Assembly (NCBI RefSeq): GCF_033807715.1
Contig: NC_084601.1
Location: forward strand, 15,554,690-15,618,689
Length of the DNA: 64,000 bases
From: Cololabis saira
Lineage: Eukaryota; Chordata; Actinopteri; Beloniformes; Belonidae
Direction of reading: 5' to 3'
Made by a program: the position numbers and the translations under genes. The stretch's first letter is position 1; each line of letters opens with the position of its first letter. The notes below the pieces were generated by a model that ran no database searches, was not told the origin of the DNA, and saw only the letters and a list, made by a program, of their open reading frames with translations. Positions 10,490-36,008 of the stretch are shown here, piece after piece.

Positions 10490-11200
10490 TTCAAAGCAGC
10501 AGACATTTTTCTGTACCCTTCCCCAGATTTGTGCCTCGAGACAATCCTGTCTTGGAGGTCTACAGGCAATTCCTTTGACTTCATGCTTGGCTTGTGCTCT
10601 GACATGCACTGTCAACTGTGGGACCTTCTATAGACAGGTGTGTGCCTTTCCAAATCATGTCCAATCAACTGAATTTACCAAAGGTGGACTCCAATTAAGC
10701 TGTAGAAACACCTCAAGGCTGATCAGTGGAAACAGCATGCACCTTAGCTCAATTTTGAGCTTAATTTATTTATCCTTTATTTATCCAGGAAAGTCCCATT
10801 GAGATACACTATCTCTTCTGCCAGGGAGTCCTGGTCAAGATGGCAGCAGAAAAATAAATTCAGTTTCATATAAAAGAAAATACATACAAGGACAAGTAAC
10901 TTTACAAAAAAATAAATAAAAACATATCAAAACAAGAAACAAACATATACAAGGATCAGAAAGCTAAAAAGAATTCATGACAAAGAATGACACTTGATTA
11001 AAAACATTGACATTAATGGCAAAGGCTGTGAATACTTATGTGCATGTGATTTCTTAGTTTTTTATTTTTAATAAATTTGCAAAACTTTTGAAAAAAACTT
11101 TTACACATTGTCAATATGGGGTGTTGTGTGTAGAATTTTGAGGAGAAAAATGAATTTAATCCATTTTGGAATAAGGCTGTAACATAACAAGATATATATA
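10490..11200 (+). mobile_element. Tc1-like DNA transposon remnant with insertion
   Basis: 10490-10766 and 11019-11200 correspond to a widespread nonautonomous fish Tc1-like sequence (blocks GACAATCCTGTCTTGGAGGT, TGTGAATACTTATGTGCATG, TTTGGAATAAGGCTGTAACA). 10767-11018 is unrelated A-rich DNA with a retroelement-like TTTATTTATCCAGGAAAGTC block. Confidence 0.6.
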
Positions 11201-11639
11201 CATGTATGTACATATGTATAGCTGGGCAGAGCAGGAAAAGAGAGAACAGACAGAATGAAGAACAGAGACAGGAGAGACAGACATAATGGCTAACTGGTGC
11301 ACTACAGGGATGACTATACAAGCAGATGTAAAGCAGACACTGAGGTGGTCAGAGGGGTCTGCTGTTTACATGTTTACTGTTTACCCGTCCTGCAGGTCAG
11401 GACGTCAACAGGCTTCTACCAGACATCCATACAGACAAGTGGAAGCAAGCAGTGGGATGAGCAGAGATTGGGACTGCAGGTGAGCATGCAGCTCTGCCCT
11501 GCAAACATGCACAAAAGGGGACGGGGGGGTGGCGCAGACCAGCACAACAAACTACAAGAAGAAGATTATCAGAGGGGAAGGGAGAGTTTACAGGATAAAG
11601 CAGCCCTTTTCAGCTTGAAGATGACAGCACTGACCTGAA

Positions 11640-11990
11640 GACAAGGAGCTCGGCCAAAGTTGAAGATGTTTAGATTTTTTGGGGGAGTGATGATGATGAT
11701 GGATAGGATTAAAAAACGAGCCAGTCATAGGAACGGAGGCTAGAGAGGCTAGACTGAGATGGTTTGCACTTGTAAAGAGAAGGGATAGGAAACAGTGATG
11801 GAAGGATGCCTGAGATGGAGCTGCCAGGCAGGAGAAGGTGAAGAGATTTCTGGATGCTGTGACGGAGGATGTGCAGTGAGTTGGCGTGAAAGAGGAAGGT
11901 GCAGAAGACAGGGGAAGATGGAAAGCGAGTAGATCCTTTGGGGACTCCTAAATATAAAAGCAGAAAGAAGAAGAAGCTCCACTCAGCCTA
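11640..11990 (+). mobile_element. RTE-like LINE C-terminal remnant
   Basis: Conceptual translation across stops and frameshifts resembles the RTE/BovB end (LDWFALVKRRDRK, then AARQEKVKRFLDAVTEDVQ, then EEGAEDRGRWKASR). Degenerate. Confidence 0.6.
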
Positions 11991-12249
11991 TAATAAAACA
12001 TGAAATAAAAGTTCCTTTAGATGATTTCATGGACCGAAACTGTCCTGTAGATGTTATTTAGATAAATGAAGGGTTTGAAAGAATATTAACAGATATCATA
12101 GACCCTTCATAACCCCTTAACACAACAGATGCTGATGATCTACATCATTTCTCTTAGATTCATGATAGTAAAAAGTCTCCAAAACAGTGATTTTTGCTAT
12201 CACACATCCTACTACACTGTCTTTTTAGCATGTATTTTATGGTTTAGAC

Positions 12250-12484
12250 CGGGGGGTGGGGAACTCCTGTCCTCAAGGGCTGCAGTCCTGCGTGTTTTAG
12301 ATGTGTCCCTTGCATCAACACACCTGATTCAAATTAATGGTCGTTATCAGCACGTCATCACGGTCTGTACAAGTCTGTTTATGACACACCCACTTGCATC
12401 AGGCTGGCTCATATATAGATATGAATATATACATCTAAACCATGCAGGACACCAGCCCTCGAGGACCAGGGTTCCCAACCCCTG
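12250..12484. mobile_element. short hAT-like nonautonomous element
   Basis: Ends CGGGGGGTGGGGAACTCC and GGGTTCCCAACCCCTG are inverted repeats. Flanks GTTTAGAC and CTTTAGAC form an imperfect 8-bp duplication (7/8). Confidence 0.6.
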
Positions 12485-13010
12485 CTTTAGACTATCACTG
12501 AATTGCCTCCTTTGATTGACACGTGCCATGTAAATGGTTCCCTTGACTTTGGTATTTTGTTGTGATGAAACCAATTCAGTAATTGAAAAATAATAAGCTG
12601 GAGCCAGAATTATTCTCAGTGCTGGTGTAACAACCATCATACGCAAACACACTCACAGAGACAGCATGACATCACCAGAGTGCATGGTCCTTTGCACATG
12701 CATGGTGTAGAGATACAGTGACTTCATCAGCCTAGCACAGATGTTTTCTCTTACGCACTAACACGCTGACACACACTCAATAGAAACAGGATCATTACAC
12801 ACACACAGCACAACAAACCTGTGACAGTGACGCAGTTGCTGACAGCCTTGCGCAACTCTGAAGTGGACACACGTGTGGCAAAATGCACATGAGAAGGGGA
12901 GTGCGAAGGGGGGAGTTCACGGTGCATGAAGTCATCAGAGCTGAAGCCAGTGGGTGGTGCACATTGATACAGTTTGGGAATTAGGAATCTGAACTTTAGT
13001 TCATCAGCTT

Positions 13011-13034
13011 TTTTTTTTTTTTTTTTTTTTTTTT
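13011..13034 (+). repeat. poly(T) tract
   Basis: Uninterrupted run of about 24 T. Confidence 0.9.
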
Positions 13035-14383
13035 ACAATGAGGAAAGGCAGTCCAAAAGAATTGGATTATGAGCACAAACCTACATTTGATAAGTGATGT
13101 GTCATGTGAACCAAACAATATCACAACAAGTACACGCTTGTCAAGTGTTCGACTCACAGGTTGTCCGTGAGGATAATGGAGCTGATAATGCACCATTACT
13201 GCACTGCAGATAATCAGATGATGTTCAAAGTAGTTATTAGCAGTTTTCTTTGGGTTCACTAACTGCACAGGAGCAAGAAGAAGTACTCCAAACACCTTTG
13301 TAATAACTGGTCCTCTGCATAATTTTGCCATAGAATAAAAATGTCATATAAGCCATAAATGTGCTTAAGATGAGAAAATAACATGAAAAAAAATATAATT
13401 TCTCAAGTCTTTATTCAACATGCCTATTAAAGATTCAGTGTTGCTGGCAAAAGTAAGGGGACTTGATCATTAATATTCCCTTTGATAATGCCAAGGGGTC
13501 CAGACCCCGAGACAGGAATACACACTCCAGTCAGGGTGCTTTCTCCACCATACTTCTGCTGGAACAATGTTTTGCTCATAGTAAATTCTTCCCCTTTTTT
13601 TAATTTTTTAATTTTTTGCTGTACATAGTGCTGAGTAGCCTATTTTTTTCTGAATAATTCAACTTTTATTTCATTTGTGTGCAACTCAGTTCTGAGGGCA
13701 GCAGGCTCTCAACAGCCTATACAGTGATACACACTTTTACACAGTACCAAATTCAAAAGTCTTGATACCAAAAGTTCTCGTTCTGATACTTTATTCAGTT
13801 CACAAGCAGGAATTAAAAGACTTAACTACAGACAACAAATAATATTGACTGTAAAGATTGAGACGTTTTCAGTATTCATTAAAATGCATTAAACATGCAT
13901 ATTGTTTTTTTTCTCTAACCGAAGATGTAATGCCATGATAAAAATAACTACCAAATAGCATAATAATTATAATATTTTACATACAATGTTAAATGGTCCA
14001 TAGAAATAGCTAGAACAAACTTAGTATTGCAGATTGTCAAGGTGCTCTTTGGCAAAATTAATGCACGAAGCAATTTCTTTCTTTAATTATTTACCCTTTT
14101 ATTGAAGAAATTTTGTTTTAAGGTTTGAAAGAAATGACTGGGGGTAAGGAGTGGTAATTAAAATATTCATCAACACAATTACTAATAGGTGATGAGGTGA
14201 GGCAAGCTGATGACTGCACAGGGTTGGCATAGCGGCCCAGAAACCAGGAGGGTTTGAAGTCTGGTGGTTAGTGTCAGGCAGAAGACAGATCCAGGAGCAG
14301 CAGGTCAGGGTCAGAACCGAACACAGGCAGATACGCTCAGACAGAGGTACCAGTCAGGGTGAGGCCAATGGTAGGCCCAGCAG

Positions 14384-14683
14384 GGTCTTTCTGTGTGGAG
14401 TTTGCATGTTCTCCCCGTGCTTGCGTGGGTTTCCTCCGGGTACTCCGGTTTCCTCCCCCAGTCCAAAAACATGCATATTAGGTTAATTGGTGATTCTAAA
14501 TTGCCCGTAGGTGTGAGTGTGTCTGGTTGTTTGTATATATGTGGCCCTGCGATGGACTGGCGACCTGTCCAGGGTGTAATCCCTGCCTCTCGCCTGAAAT
14601 TAGCTGGGATAGGCTCCAGCAGACCCCCGTGACCCTGCAAAGGATAAAGCGGGTATAGATAATGGATGGATGGATGGATGGAT
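14384..14683 (-). mobile_element. fish interspersed repeat, inverted relative to 7459
   Basis: Reverse complement of the element at 7459-7805, with terminal (GATG)n at 14663-14683 and blocks GTTTGCATGTTCTCCCCGTG and TAGCTGGGATAGGCTCCAGC. Confidence 0.8.
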
Positions 14684-14689
14684 GACAAA

Positions 14690-15112
14690 AACAACCAAAA
14701 ACATCTGATATTTAACAAACTGCTGCTCATTTTTATTGTCTCCAATCGGACTGCACATATTCTATTCTTTATACTGTATATTCTCATGTTTGTAGTCTCA
14801 GCATAATTTACTACTTTACTGTATTGTACATATCTTTCATACTGTATCCTTTCATAGCTTGTCACAGTTGACAAAACTGCTGCTCACTTTGCACACACTG
14901 TACCTCATTATTTTATACGACTGTACATTCCTCACTTTCTGCTTCTTTGCACTTCTGGTTAGATGCTAACTGCATTTCTTTGTCTCCCTATGTGTACTCT
15001 GTGCAATGACAATAAATCAGAATCAGAATCAGGTTTATTTGGCCAAGTCAGGTCAAACAAGACAGGGAATTTGACTCCGGGTGTTTCGCTCACTGTACAG
15101 TAAATAGACAAT
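14690..15112. mobile_element. LINE 3' UTR tails, two in opposite orientation
   Basis: 14690-15018 ends GTGCAATGACAATAAATCAG, typical of a Rex1/L2-type 3' end. 15019-15112 is the reverse complement of the tail at 7960-8060. Confidence 0.6.
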
Positions 15113-17727
15113 TGACAGCTCTTATTAACATATATACAATAAAAAAAAAAAGCTGTAGTTGAATCTAATTTAATATAATCTAAAAAGTAAGGGGTGGAGA
15201 GTGGTATCCAAACACAAACACATTCTGACAGAGAGGGGGAGCTGAAGAGTGTTTAAATATAGAATAGGTGTACACTAATGAGGCCGATTAACTGGCAGGG
15301 AGAGAAACTGACGAGAGCGAGGTACAGGTAGCTGGAGGCTGGCTGAGCAGGATCGTGACAAGAGCAGCGGCTTCCTCGTCTTCTACCACGGACACTTTGC
15401 CAGCTCGATGACTCACTTATGGTAGAGTCATGAATGACGTTTGCCAGCTCCACTGATGTCTTCAAGCCTTTAGTTGTTACCAGTGCGTTCTTCATTACCT
15501 CATTGAGGGTTTTGCAGTGTGCCTGGGTGCCCACTTGTGGAAAGAGTGGCCACAGTGCTACTTATCCTCATTTATCAATAGTTTGTCAGCATGTGGACTA
15601 ATAGGTGTCTAAACACTTTGGGATGAATCAGGCTTATGCAGATCAGCTAGTTTTCTTCACATGTCTTCAGAGATCTCCTTGTTTGAGAGGCATTGTTCAC
15701 CTCAGCAGATGCTGTAACAGAATGTTTGTCTGTCAGTTATAAATAAAAGTAGCTCGAAATCACACCTCCATCCTCAGTTCATTACCAGGATTCCAAGTAC
15801 GCAAACAAATGATTACAATAAGCAGTGGTCTAAGTAACGCTTAGATTCACTCACTTGTCCCACCTGCACAGTGAGTGTCACTAGAAAACTTCATTTCAAG
15901 GGGTCAGCATTTGTCTCAGTTATGAGACACAAAAAGGTTATAATGAGGTCAGTGGGTTCGTATGATCGTTAACCTGAATCAGCATAACCAGGGTGACATC
16001 AGGCTCAGAGAAGCTGCTCTAATTTTCCCAGACGGGCTGTTAAAAGCCGTGAAGATGAAGTTCCCAGATTGCAAATGGCTGGTGTATACCCGAAAAGCAC
16101 AGAGAGATTGTTGTAATCTCAGCAGCATTGTTGGCTCCAGGGCAGCAGCCGGAGACTTCCTGACTGCCGTCATACACGTTTTAGTGTGACTGCGCACTCT
16201 TCACGTACACATCCCTTATCTTCTCTCAAATTAAGGACTCTGTGATTCATATCCACATTGGGGGAGGGGTTGGGGGGGGGGTTGTCTCAAAAACACAGTG
16301 ACTTCATTACAACTTCCTGTTTCTTCGAGTTGTCATGGTGCCCGATATTTGCATACCTCAGGAGATTGGTCGATGATGAGTCAGAAGGGTTTGGTCTCAC
16401 TTTTCTTGTACAACCACAACAAAACCATGCTCTCATGCTCAATTCCAGCTGTGCTGGAGCACCGGAAAACTTGACCAAACATGGAAGAGACTCGTTTTTC
16501 TGTTTTTTTTCTCCTCACGTCAATGGGCAGAATCTCTCATGTTGTTCGATGTTAGTATTTACTTCTTCTTAGGTAATTTCAATGAATCGCTGAAAAGCCT
16601 GAAAGTTATATTGTCAAAACTCATAAGATCCTATAGGAACTCCACAGATACATTTTGAATAGTGACACTTTTAGAGCCCATGCATGTAGCTCTACTGCCA
16701 GGGGCAAAGAGCTTTCCTTAAGTTTGAAGTGTGCTAGTCCATAAAATTCAATGTCCAGAATCATTTTTCACTTTGGATATGCCCAGTCATTTATTTGCAT
16801 ATCAAGCCAAAATATGTATCATACTCCAAAAATGACAGATGTTGAATGATAACCTGCACAGTCCATCACAATACCCACAAAACAGGTATTCTCATACCGT
16901 GTCACAGTCAAAACCTGTTCGCCTTCCCCTCATTGCCCACACCTGGCTCCCACCACTGCCAGGAGTAAATCCGCTACCATAGCAACCAGTTTAGTTTGAC
17001 ATCAGGTCATCCGGTTAAAGATATTATGTATGAAGTCATGTTACTCACCCACAAACATGGCAATGAACACTTAACCCAGTCTATCACAATGTTTCAAACT
17101 TTATAAAAGTCATCTTTATCATTGTAACAAGGCCTGTTAACCCTTTGTAACACTACGGATGGTTATTTCTCAGACTCAACCCAATGAAGAAACAACTCCG
17201 AGATGTTTCTCCTGTCTGCACTTCACAGTTTTGAGTCCAGTACTGATATCTGAAAGAAAATGAGCATCAAATCGGGTTTCAGCCAAGTTATTAACCTGAG
17301 GTTTTACAGCTTTATTTATAAAAACTTTTACAGAAATTTACTAAAGGTCTGATTCATTGTCATTTTTTCTCATTATAAACCAATTACTTACTGTATATTG
17401 TTAACATTAATATTAACATTAACATTAAAGGTGGTTTTTGAAGGTGGATATTGTGACTTTCATTGAATATTAGTGAAATGTCTGTAACATGCCTCAGATA
17501 TGCATTACAACAGTACTCTTTTTAACCTTGTGGCGACAGCTCTGTTCAAGCACCTGGTTCCAGGAAGTGGAGTCAGTGCAGTAACTCCACTCCAAGTGTG
17601 CATTTTATCACATTTTTTTTTTAAATTAAATCAGTGTTAAATCTCACCCAGATCAATGTACAGCAAATGGGTGGACATAAAGATGTTGGAGGAAAATGAT
17701 TCACCTCTGATTTGTGTCTGTGATGTC

Positions 17728-17805
17728 CAGTGTTGGGTAGTAACGCCATTACTAATGCATTACTCTTTAAATAAAGTAACTCAGTTACTGTTACTCTGTG
17801 GTGCA
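17728..17805 (+). mobile_element. hAT-type terminal fragment
   Basis: Begins CCAGTGTTGGGTAGTAACG and continues AAGTAACTCAGTTACTGTTA, the pattern of a very common vertebrate hAT end. Confidence 0.5.
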
Positions 17806-18599
17806 TTTGTCCATCACGGGCTCCGCCTCTTTACCGTCAGAAGTGATGATGAGCGGAGGAGGTGTTTGTCGCTTAAATGGAGGGGATAGTGTTTGCTGCT
17901 GGAAAAGAGGGCTCACCTAAAGAAAGGATGCATGGATCTTTCAGAGCGAAGTGGAAAATAAAAATAATAAAAACTTTTATTCATTTGTCTGCAAAGTGCA
18001 ACAATCAGTTTGAGGTCTAACAATTACAGACAATCCAGTTGGACAGAGTTGGACTGGGACATAACTTTGCTGCAGCAGCTTAACAGAATCAGAACCATGT
18101 GTTTAAAAGGGGTGTCATTGACGAAATGAAGTTACAGTATTAGGATACGAATGGGAGCAACACTGGTGATGTCACAGTCCCCTACAAATCTGAACAGCCC
18201 CCCCAGACAAAGCAGCAGCGTTGTGTAATATCAAAGTGTCAATTGGGAAACTATCCAATTTCATTTTTTCTAAATTAGTTACTGCAAAATAAATAGATGC
18301 AAGTGTTGAGTGCCTGTGACTGAAGTGTAGTATCCAGAGTAATTAAATACTCTTTCATGTCAGTGGGTGGCAGTAGGTACCCCAATGACTTAATTCAAGA
18401 TGACGGTGAAGCATGGGACCCTTTTTCATCCTACGTCATGTAACGTGGAGGTGACAAAAGGTGCAATTTTTGAATGGTGTGGACTTTTTTTGTGTGTGTG
18501 TCATGCCCCAAAATTGGATATAAACAGACAAAAAACCCCATTAGTCATTTTAAAGTGTCAAAATAGAGTTTAGAGAGTCATAGGCCTTGCCTTTGATCT

Positions 18600-19387
18600 A
18601 CCACTCATTGATTGTTCCCTATTTATCTTAATGTGTGGAATTATGGGGATCCACCTTTAAAACCACCTTAAATTCAATAATAAAACTTCAAAAACGAGCC
18701 ATATGTATCATCAATAAGGCTGATTACTTTCCTCACACAGAGCCACTTTTTCTAAATTCTCATTTTATTAAATTTTATGATTTTTTTAATTATAAAATCA
18801 TGCAAATTATGTTCAGAGCAAAATCAAAAATGCTCCCTGACTCAATACAGAGGGGTTTTTTACAATTCAGGAGACTCTGTATAATGTTAGAGTTGTCTGC
18901 AATTTGACTGTACAAAAAGCTAAAAAATATGAAAAGGAGATGTGTCTCCATTACTGGAGTTAAATTCTGGAATGATGCCAACATAAATTTAAAAACATGT
19001 CATTCTCTTTTGGTTTTTCAATGGTATTTTTTAAGCTTATAAGTGCGATTGACTATCTGTTAATGTTTCTTTGCTCTTCTGTTGTTTCTTTGCCTTTTGT
19101 TGTTTCTTTGCTTTTCTGATGTTTATTTGCTTTATATTGTTTCTTTGCTATTCTGTTGTTTCTTTGCTTTATATTGTCTTCTTGGTTTTCTGGAGGTCGG
19201 TAGCCAAAAAAAGAAAGTTGGTAATATAGATAGCAGTTTACTTCTGCCTATGCCTTTTCAGTCATTGTTCAACACATGATTATTGGTTTTGTGTGAAATG
19301 TTAATGCTGTGCACAATGTTTTTTTGGTGTTGTTTTTTTTTGTGTTGTCATGATTGAATAAACTTCATTCACTCATTCATTCATTCA
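18600..19387 (+). mobile_element. LINE reverse-transcriptase C-terminal remnant with (CATT)n tail
   Basis: 18635-18907 encodes ELWGSTFKTTLNSIIKLQKR AICIINKADYF in parts, a motif set of non-LTR retrotransposon C-termini, followed by a stop. The 3' end has AATAAA and (CATT)n at 19362-19387. Confidence 0.6.
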
Positions 19388-19484
19388 AAACCTACTTTCA
19401 ACAACAGAAAATGCATATTTCTTTAATCACAATAGCCTATGGCCGCTTTACCTTACCCGCCCAAGTGATCTACATAGATATATG

Positions 19485-20212
19485 CAGGGGCGAAAATCCC
19501 GGGGGGGACAGGGAGGACAAGTCCCCCCATTAGTAAAGCTGTCCCCCCCTAGAATAATTTGAGACAGAATTAATAATTTTGGAACAATGCAGTAGTATTT
19601 AGTAGTGATCCACCAAAATGAAAATTTGTGGCCAAAACCGAAATCGAAAATAATAATAAACAGTAAAATCTCATTACACTTAAAACAAGACTCATCACTG
19701 GAAAAAAAACAACAATTTTCACCTGTTTCAAGTAGATTTTCACTTGAAATAAGTAGAAAAATCTGCCAGTGGGACAAGATTTATCTTCTCATTACAAGCA
19801 AAAAAATCTTGTTCCACTGGCAGATTTTTCTACTTATTTTAAGTGAAAATCTACTTGAAACAGGTGAAAATTGTTGTTTTTTCCAGTGATGAGTCTTGTT
19901 TTAAGTGTAATGAGATTTTTTTTTACTAAAAATTAGACATTTCAACTAAAAATAAGGCAAATATTCTTGTTAAGATTTTGGGTTTTTGCAGTGTATTATG
20001 TCAGATGTGCTGTATTATTGCCACCTTCCACCTAATACCATTGTTTTGTATTGCTCTTAGAAAGGTATGTTTGCGAGATGGAGATGAAAATGTCAAAATG
20101 CTGTATTAAAGGAAGGCTAAAACTTTTATTCCTTGTCCCCCACTGGATTTATTCTCTAAAACGTTACTGTTTATTGTCCCCCCCCAACTATGAAACGGGA
20201 TTTTCGCCCCTG
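19485..20212. mobile_element. full-length nonautonomous hAT-like element, copy 1
   Basis: Terminal inverted repeat CAGGGGCGAAAATCCCG / CGGGATTTTCGCCCCTG. Perfect 8-bp target duplication GATATATG (19477-19484 and 20213-20220). 728 bp. Contains a foldback with arms of about 117 bases (19664-19782, 19801-19920). No transposase. Confidence 0.9.
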
Positions 20213-20375
20213 GATATATGGGTCTATATTATTGTTATTATCACTACTATTATTATCATTGTACATTTTATTTCCCCACTTGACACATTGATATTTAAGT
20301 GGGGGGCACTAGGCTAGACAGAAATGGGTCACACTCACACGGGCCCACCCGATCATGTCACCTACTCGTGACTGT

Positions 20376-20511
20376 CAAGGCTGATTTATGGTTCCACGTT
20401 ACACCGACGCAGAGCCTACGGCGAGGGGTACGCGGTTACGGTGCGCGTCGCCGCGTAACCTACGCCGTAGGCTACGCCGTCTTTTTAACGCGGAACCATA
20501 AACCATGCTTG
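20376..20511. mobile_element. GC-rich foldback MITE, copy B
   Basis: Starts AAGGCTGATTTATGGTTCCA and ends TTTTTAACGCGGAACCATAA, with ACGCAGAGCCTACGGCG inside. Lies about 170 bp upstream of the creb5 CRE. Confidence 0.8.
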
Positions 20512-20550
20512 AGTCCTGGCCCGCGCAGCGGGTCCACGCTGCTGGTCCGT

Positions 20551-20564
20551 GCCCCCCCCCCCCC

Positions 20565-20595
<31 letters not shown>

Positions 20596-20641
20596 TCTGT
20601 CTCTCCCTCCCTCTCTCCCTCTCCCTCTCTCTCTCTCTCTC
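20551..20641 (+). repeat. poly(C) and (CT)n tract
   Basis: About 15 C followed by CT repeats with T and C interruptions, just upstream of the probable creb5 promoter. Confidence 0.9.
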
Positions 20642-20659
20642 CGTACGGGACCGCAATGA

Positions 20660-21285
20660 TTTAGAAGTTCAGGAATTCCACGTGACGTCACCGGGGGGGT
20701 GATGTAATGCGTCTGTAAATAGATCGTATTGTAATCGCGCTCCAGTCCAACGTGGTTCCTCTCTGGAGCGCCGCTCGTCCCCTCTCTCCTGCTCCGCTGG
20801 TAAGCCCTCCGTCTACTTTCATTCACAAAAAAAAAAAAAAAAAAAAATTACAACAATTGGAAACTCCAACTCTCTCCGCCGCAGCCGTCTCTCTCTCTCC
20901 GCAAAAGAAAAGTTGCGCGTATGGATCTGCCTTGAGTCTTGCGTCCTGCTTTCTCTGTAGTTGCACTGATCAGGTTGACAGGGGGGGGTGTCAGGATCCC
21001 AGTGGTCTCATCCCAGCAGCGGGAGGGCCGTCGGGGCGGGGGGTGGTGTGATTGGGTCGGGGGGTGTGAGTGAGCGCTCTCCCCATAAAGCCGCGCCGGA
21101 CTTGTTTATGAAAGTTGTTGCGAGACGCGCTCCGGGAAACCGACCTCTCTCCTCCCCGAACCTGCAGGATCTTTACCGGTGGTGACATTTACAGCTGAGT
21201 GAGTGAGTGAAGTCCATGCCGGCCCCGGCCCGGTTCGACGCTCTTGTCATGAGTCATCCATCAAATATGGGAACTTAAAGAAACA
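20660..21285 (+). promoter_or_regulatory. probable creb5 promoter and noncoding first exon
   Basis: A CpG-rich region, unlike the AT-rich DNA around it, carries a perfect CRE, several GC boxes and a closing consensus splice donor AAACA/GTAAGTAG at about 21285. The last part of the proposed exon contains only short ATG frames that stop, as expected for 5' UTR. The first recognised creb5 coding exon follows about 1.6 kb downstream on the same strand. Exact transcription start and exon bounds are inferred. Confidence 0.5.
20679..20690 (+). promoter_or_regulatory. composite E-box/CRE (CACGTGACGTCA)
   Basis: The canonical E-box CACGTG (20679-20684) overlaps the full palindromic CRE TGACGTCA (20683-20690) by two bases. 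CREs are bound by CREB/ATF and ATF2-Jun type bZIP dimers, the class that Creb5 belongs to. It sits at the upstream edge of the probable creb5 promoter. Confidence 0.6.
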
Positions 21286-22903
21286 GTAAGTAGATTTGCG
21301 GAGACAAGACTTTTTTTTTGAGTTGAGTTGATGGGCTATGTGTGTTGGGTCATTCATTGTCACAAGTGACAGGAGGAGGCGGGAAAAGGGTTGAGATTTA
21401 GTTGCTTCCGTTTTTTTAGTTTTTTTTTATTATAATCCGTCTTATTCGCAGTGTGCTGTCTGCTCTGTTGTATGTGGGATTTGTGCATTAAAGGTGACGT
21501 CATTTGGGGATTGATGCAACCACTCTGACAGAAGGTTTTATTGGAAATGTGCTGAGTCTGACAAAGTCCTACAAGTACTGCTTTAGAGACTGGCCATGTC
21601 AAATTGAAATACAAAGTTGCTTATCTTTAATATCAGCTTTTCTATGAAGTGTCAGATTATACAAGTGGGTTTGCTGTGTGTAAATTGCGCTCTGTTTCCA
21701 GCTATGACAACTTTTTAGCCTTTGTTTCGGGCCTATCTGTTTTTCATAAGCCAACCAGTCTGTATCTGAGAACCTTGCGGACACTCGCTCACTTGTTTTA
21801 TTTTGTAACACTTATACACACCTATGAAGTCACCTCTACTTGCCTGGGGTTGGAAAATGGGGGTTGAGGCAGGTTGAAACCTGTCAGGAGCATCGGGGCT
21901 GAAGCGCAGCCCTCCCTCGCCCTGCCTCCCGCCCTCATTCCTCCTCTCTCCCATTCATTGCGTCCTCATCCTTCTCTTTCCGTCCTCCTCCGCTCTCACT
22001 CACTGCCACTTGCCCTTTCCATTCCCCTCTCCCTAACCCTTATGTTTCCCCACATCCATTCTGTCACACAAACACACACACACCCATTTTCCATTTCTTA
22101 TGGAAGCATATACTTTATTTCCCTTTTGTTTTACTCTTTTCTGCTCACAAGCTTTCTCGTGACACCAAAACACACGTCACTGTCCTCTAGTAACAGCATA
22201 TTTCTGATTCTTTCCAACAACAATGACTGATCGGCAACAGTTCCTTGGTGTAAACTCCTCCCCACAACTACTAGCTGTCAGATTGTGTCATGTGTTCTCT
22301 GTCCTGCATCCGTGTTGATATTTTTATCCCGTGATGACTTGACGTGAGCCCTCATCTTTTCATCACGCTCGTATTATTAACCGTGTCACGATGAAAGCTT
22401 AATTGCAGGCCGAACCAGTTTGCACTGCACTTAACGTTTCACTACGCGACAACAACGACTGGTAAAGATTTGCCCCTTCTGGTGCTTACATGTTTGTAAG
22501 CACAGATAATGAAAGGCTGGGAGAAAAACACAGGCTGATTGTGTTTACCGTTGTAATGATGCTAATAAAAATGGATACCTAGAGCGCACAGCGATGCTCT
22601 CACAACCCAAGGCCTCTGAACTCCCGCTGGCACAAAGAGGATCATTTTCCTCAAGATGATGTTGTGTCTCAGAGTCAAACATCCATCATCTGTGGCAACT
22701 ATCTCATTACACTCAGCTTCCACGTTCAAGACGTGGTGTGGGGCTAAGTATGCATTGTCTATGTATAAATTCAAATATGAAACAGGGAACTGCAGGTTTC
22801 CACTGAATGACCCCCCCCCTCCCCCTAAAAAAACAAACACAACTCCTTCTCTTTGACCAGGCTGCAAGTTAACATACTGTTCTCACTTCTTCTGTTTGCA
22901 TAG
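21286..22903. other. creb5 intron 1 (inferred)
   Basis: Between the proposed first-exon donor and the first coding exon. Contains the second CRE (21495-21502) and pyrimidine-rich DNA at 21900-22060. Nothing else recognised. Confidence 0.5.
21495..21502 (+). promoter_or_regulatory. second perfect CRE (TGACGTCA)
   Basis: A full palindromic CRE lies about 210 bp after the proposed first-exon donor of creb5, in AT-rich intron DNA where CpG is otherwise scarce. Confidence 0.45.
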
Positions 22904-22916
22904 GCTTGTGTATGAC

Positions 22917-36008
<13,092 letters not shown>

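Larger units (their letters stand above)
9326..20375. other. jazf1-creb5 intergenic region
   Basis: 11 kb between the two divergent genes with no supported gene. It holds a satellite (9391-10486), Tc1-like (10490-11200), hAT-like (12250-12484, 17728-17805, 19485-20212) and LINE remnants (11640-11990, 14690-15112, 18600-19387), the repeat copy at 14384-14683, and otherwise AT-rich DNA with nothing recognised (12500-14200, 15120-17720). Confidence 0.75.

Noticed and set aside
19664..19920. Internal hAT foldback as a microRNA gene
   Set aside because: Arms are too long and repeat-derived; kept only as a possible double-strand RNA source.
20299..20826. Several 85-121-residue frames on both strands
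   Set aside because: They cross the MITE and the CT microsatellite (Ser-Leu or Arg-Glu repeats).
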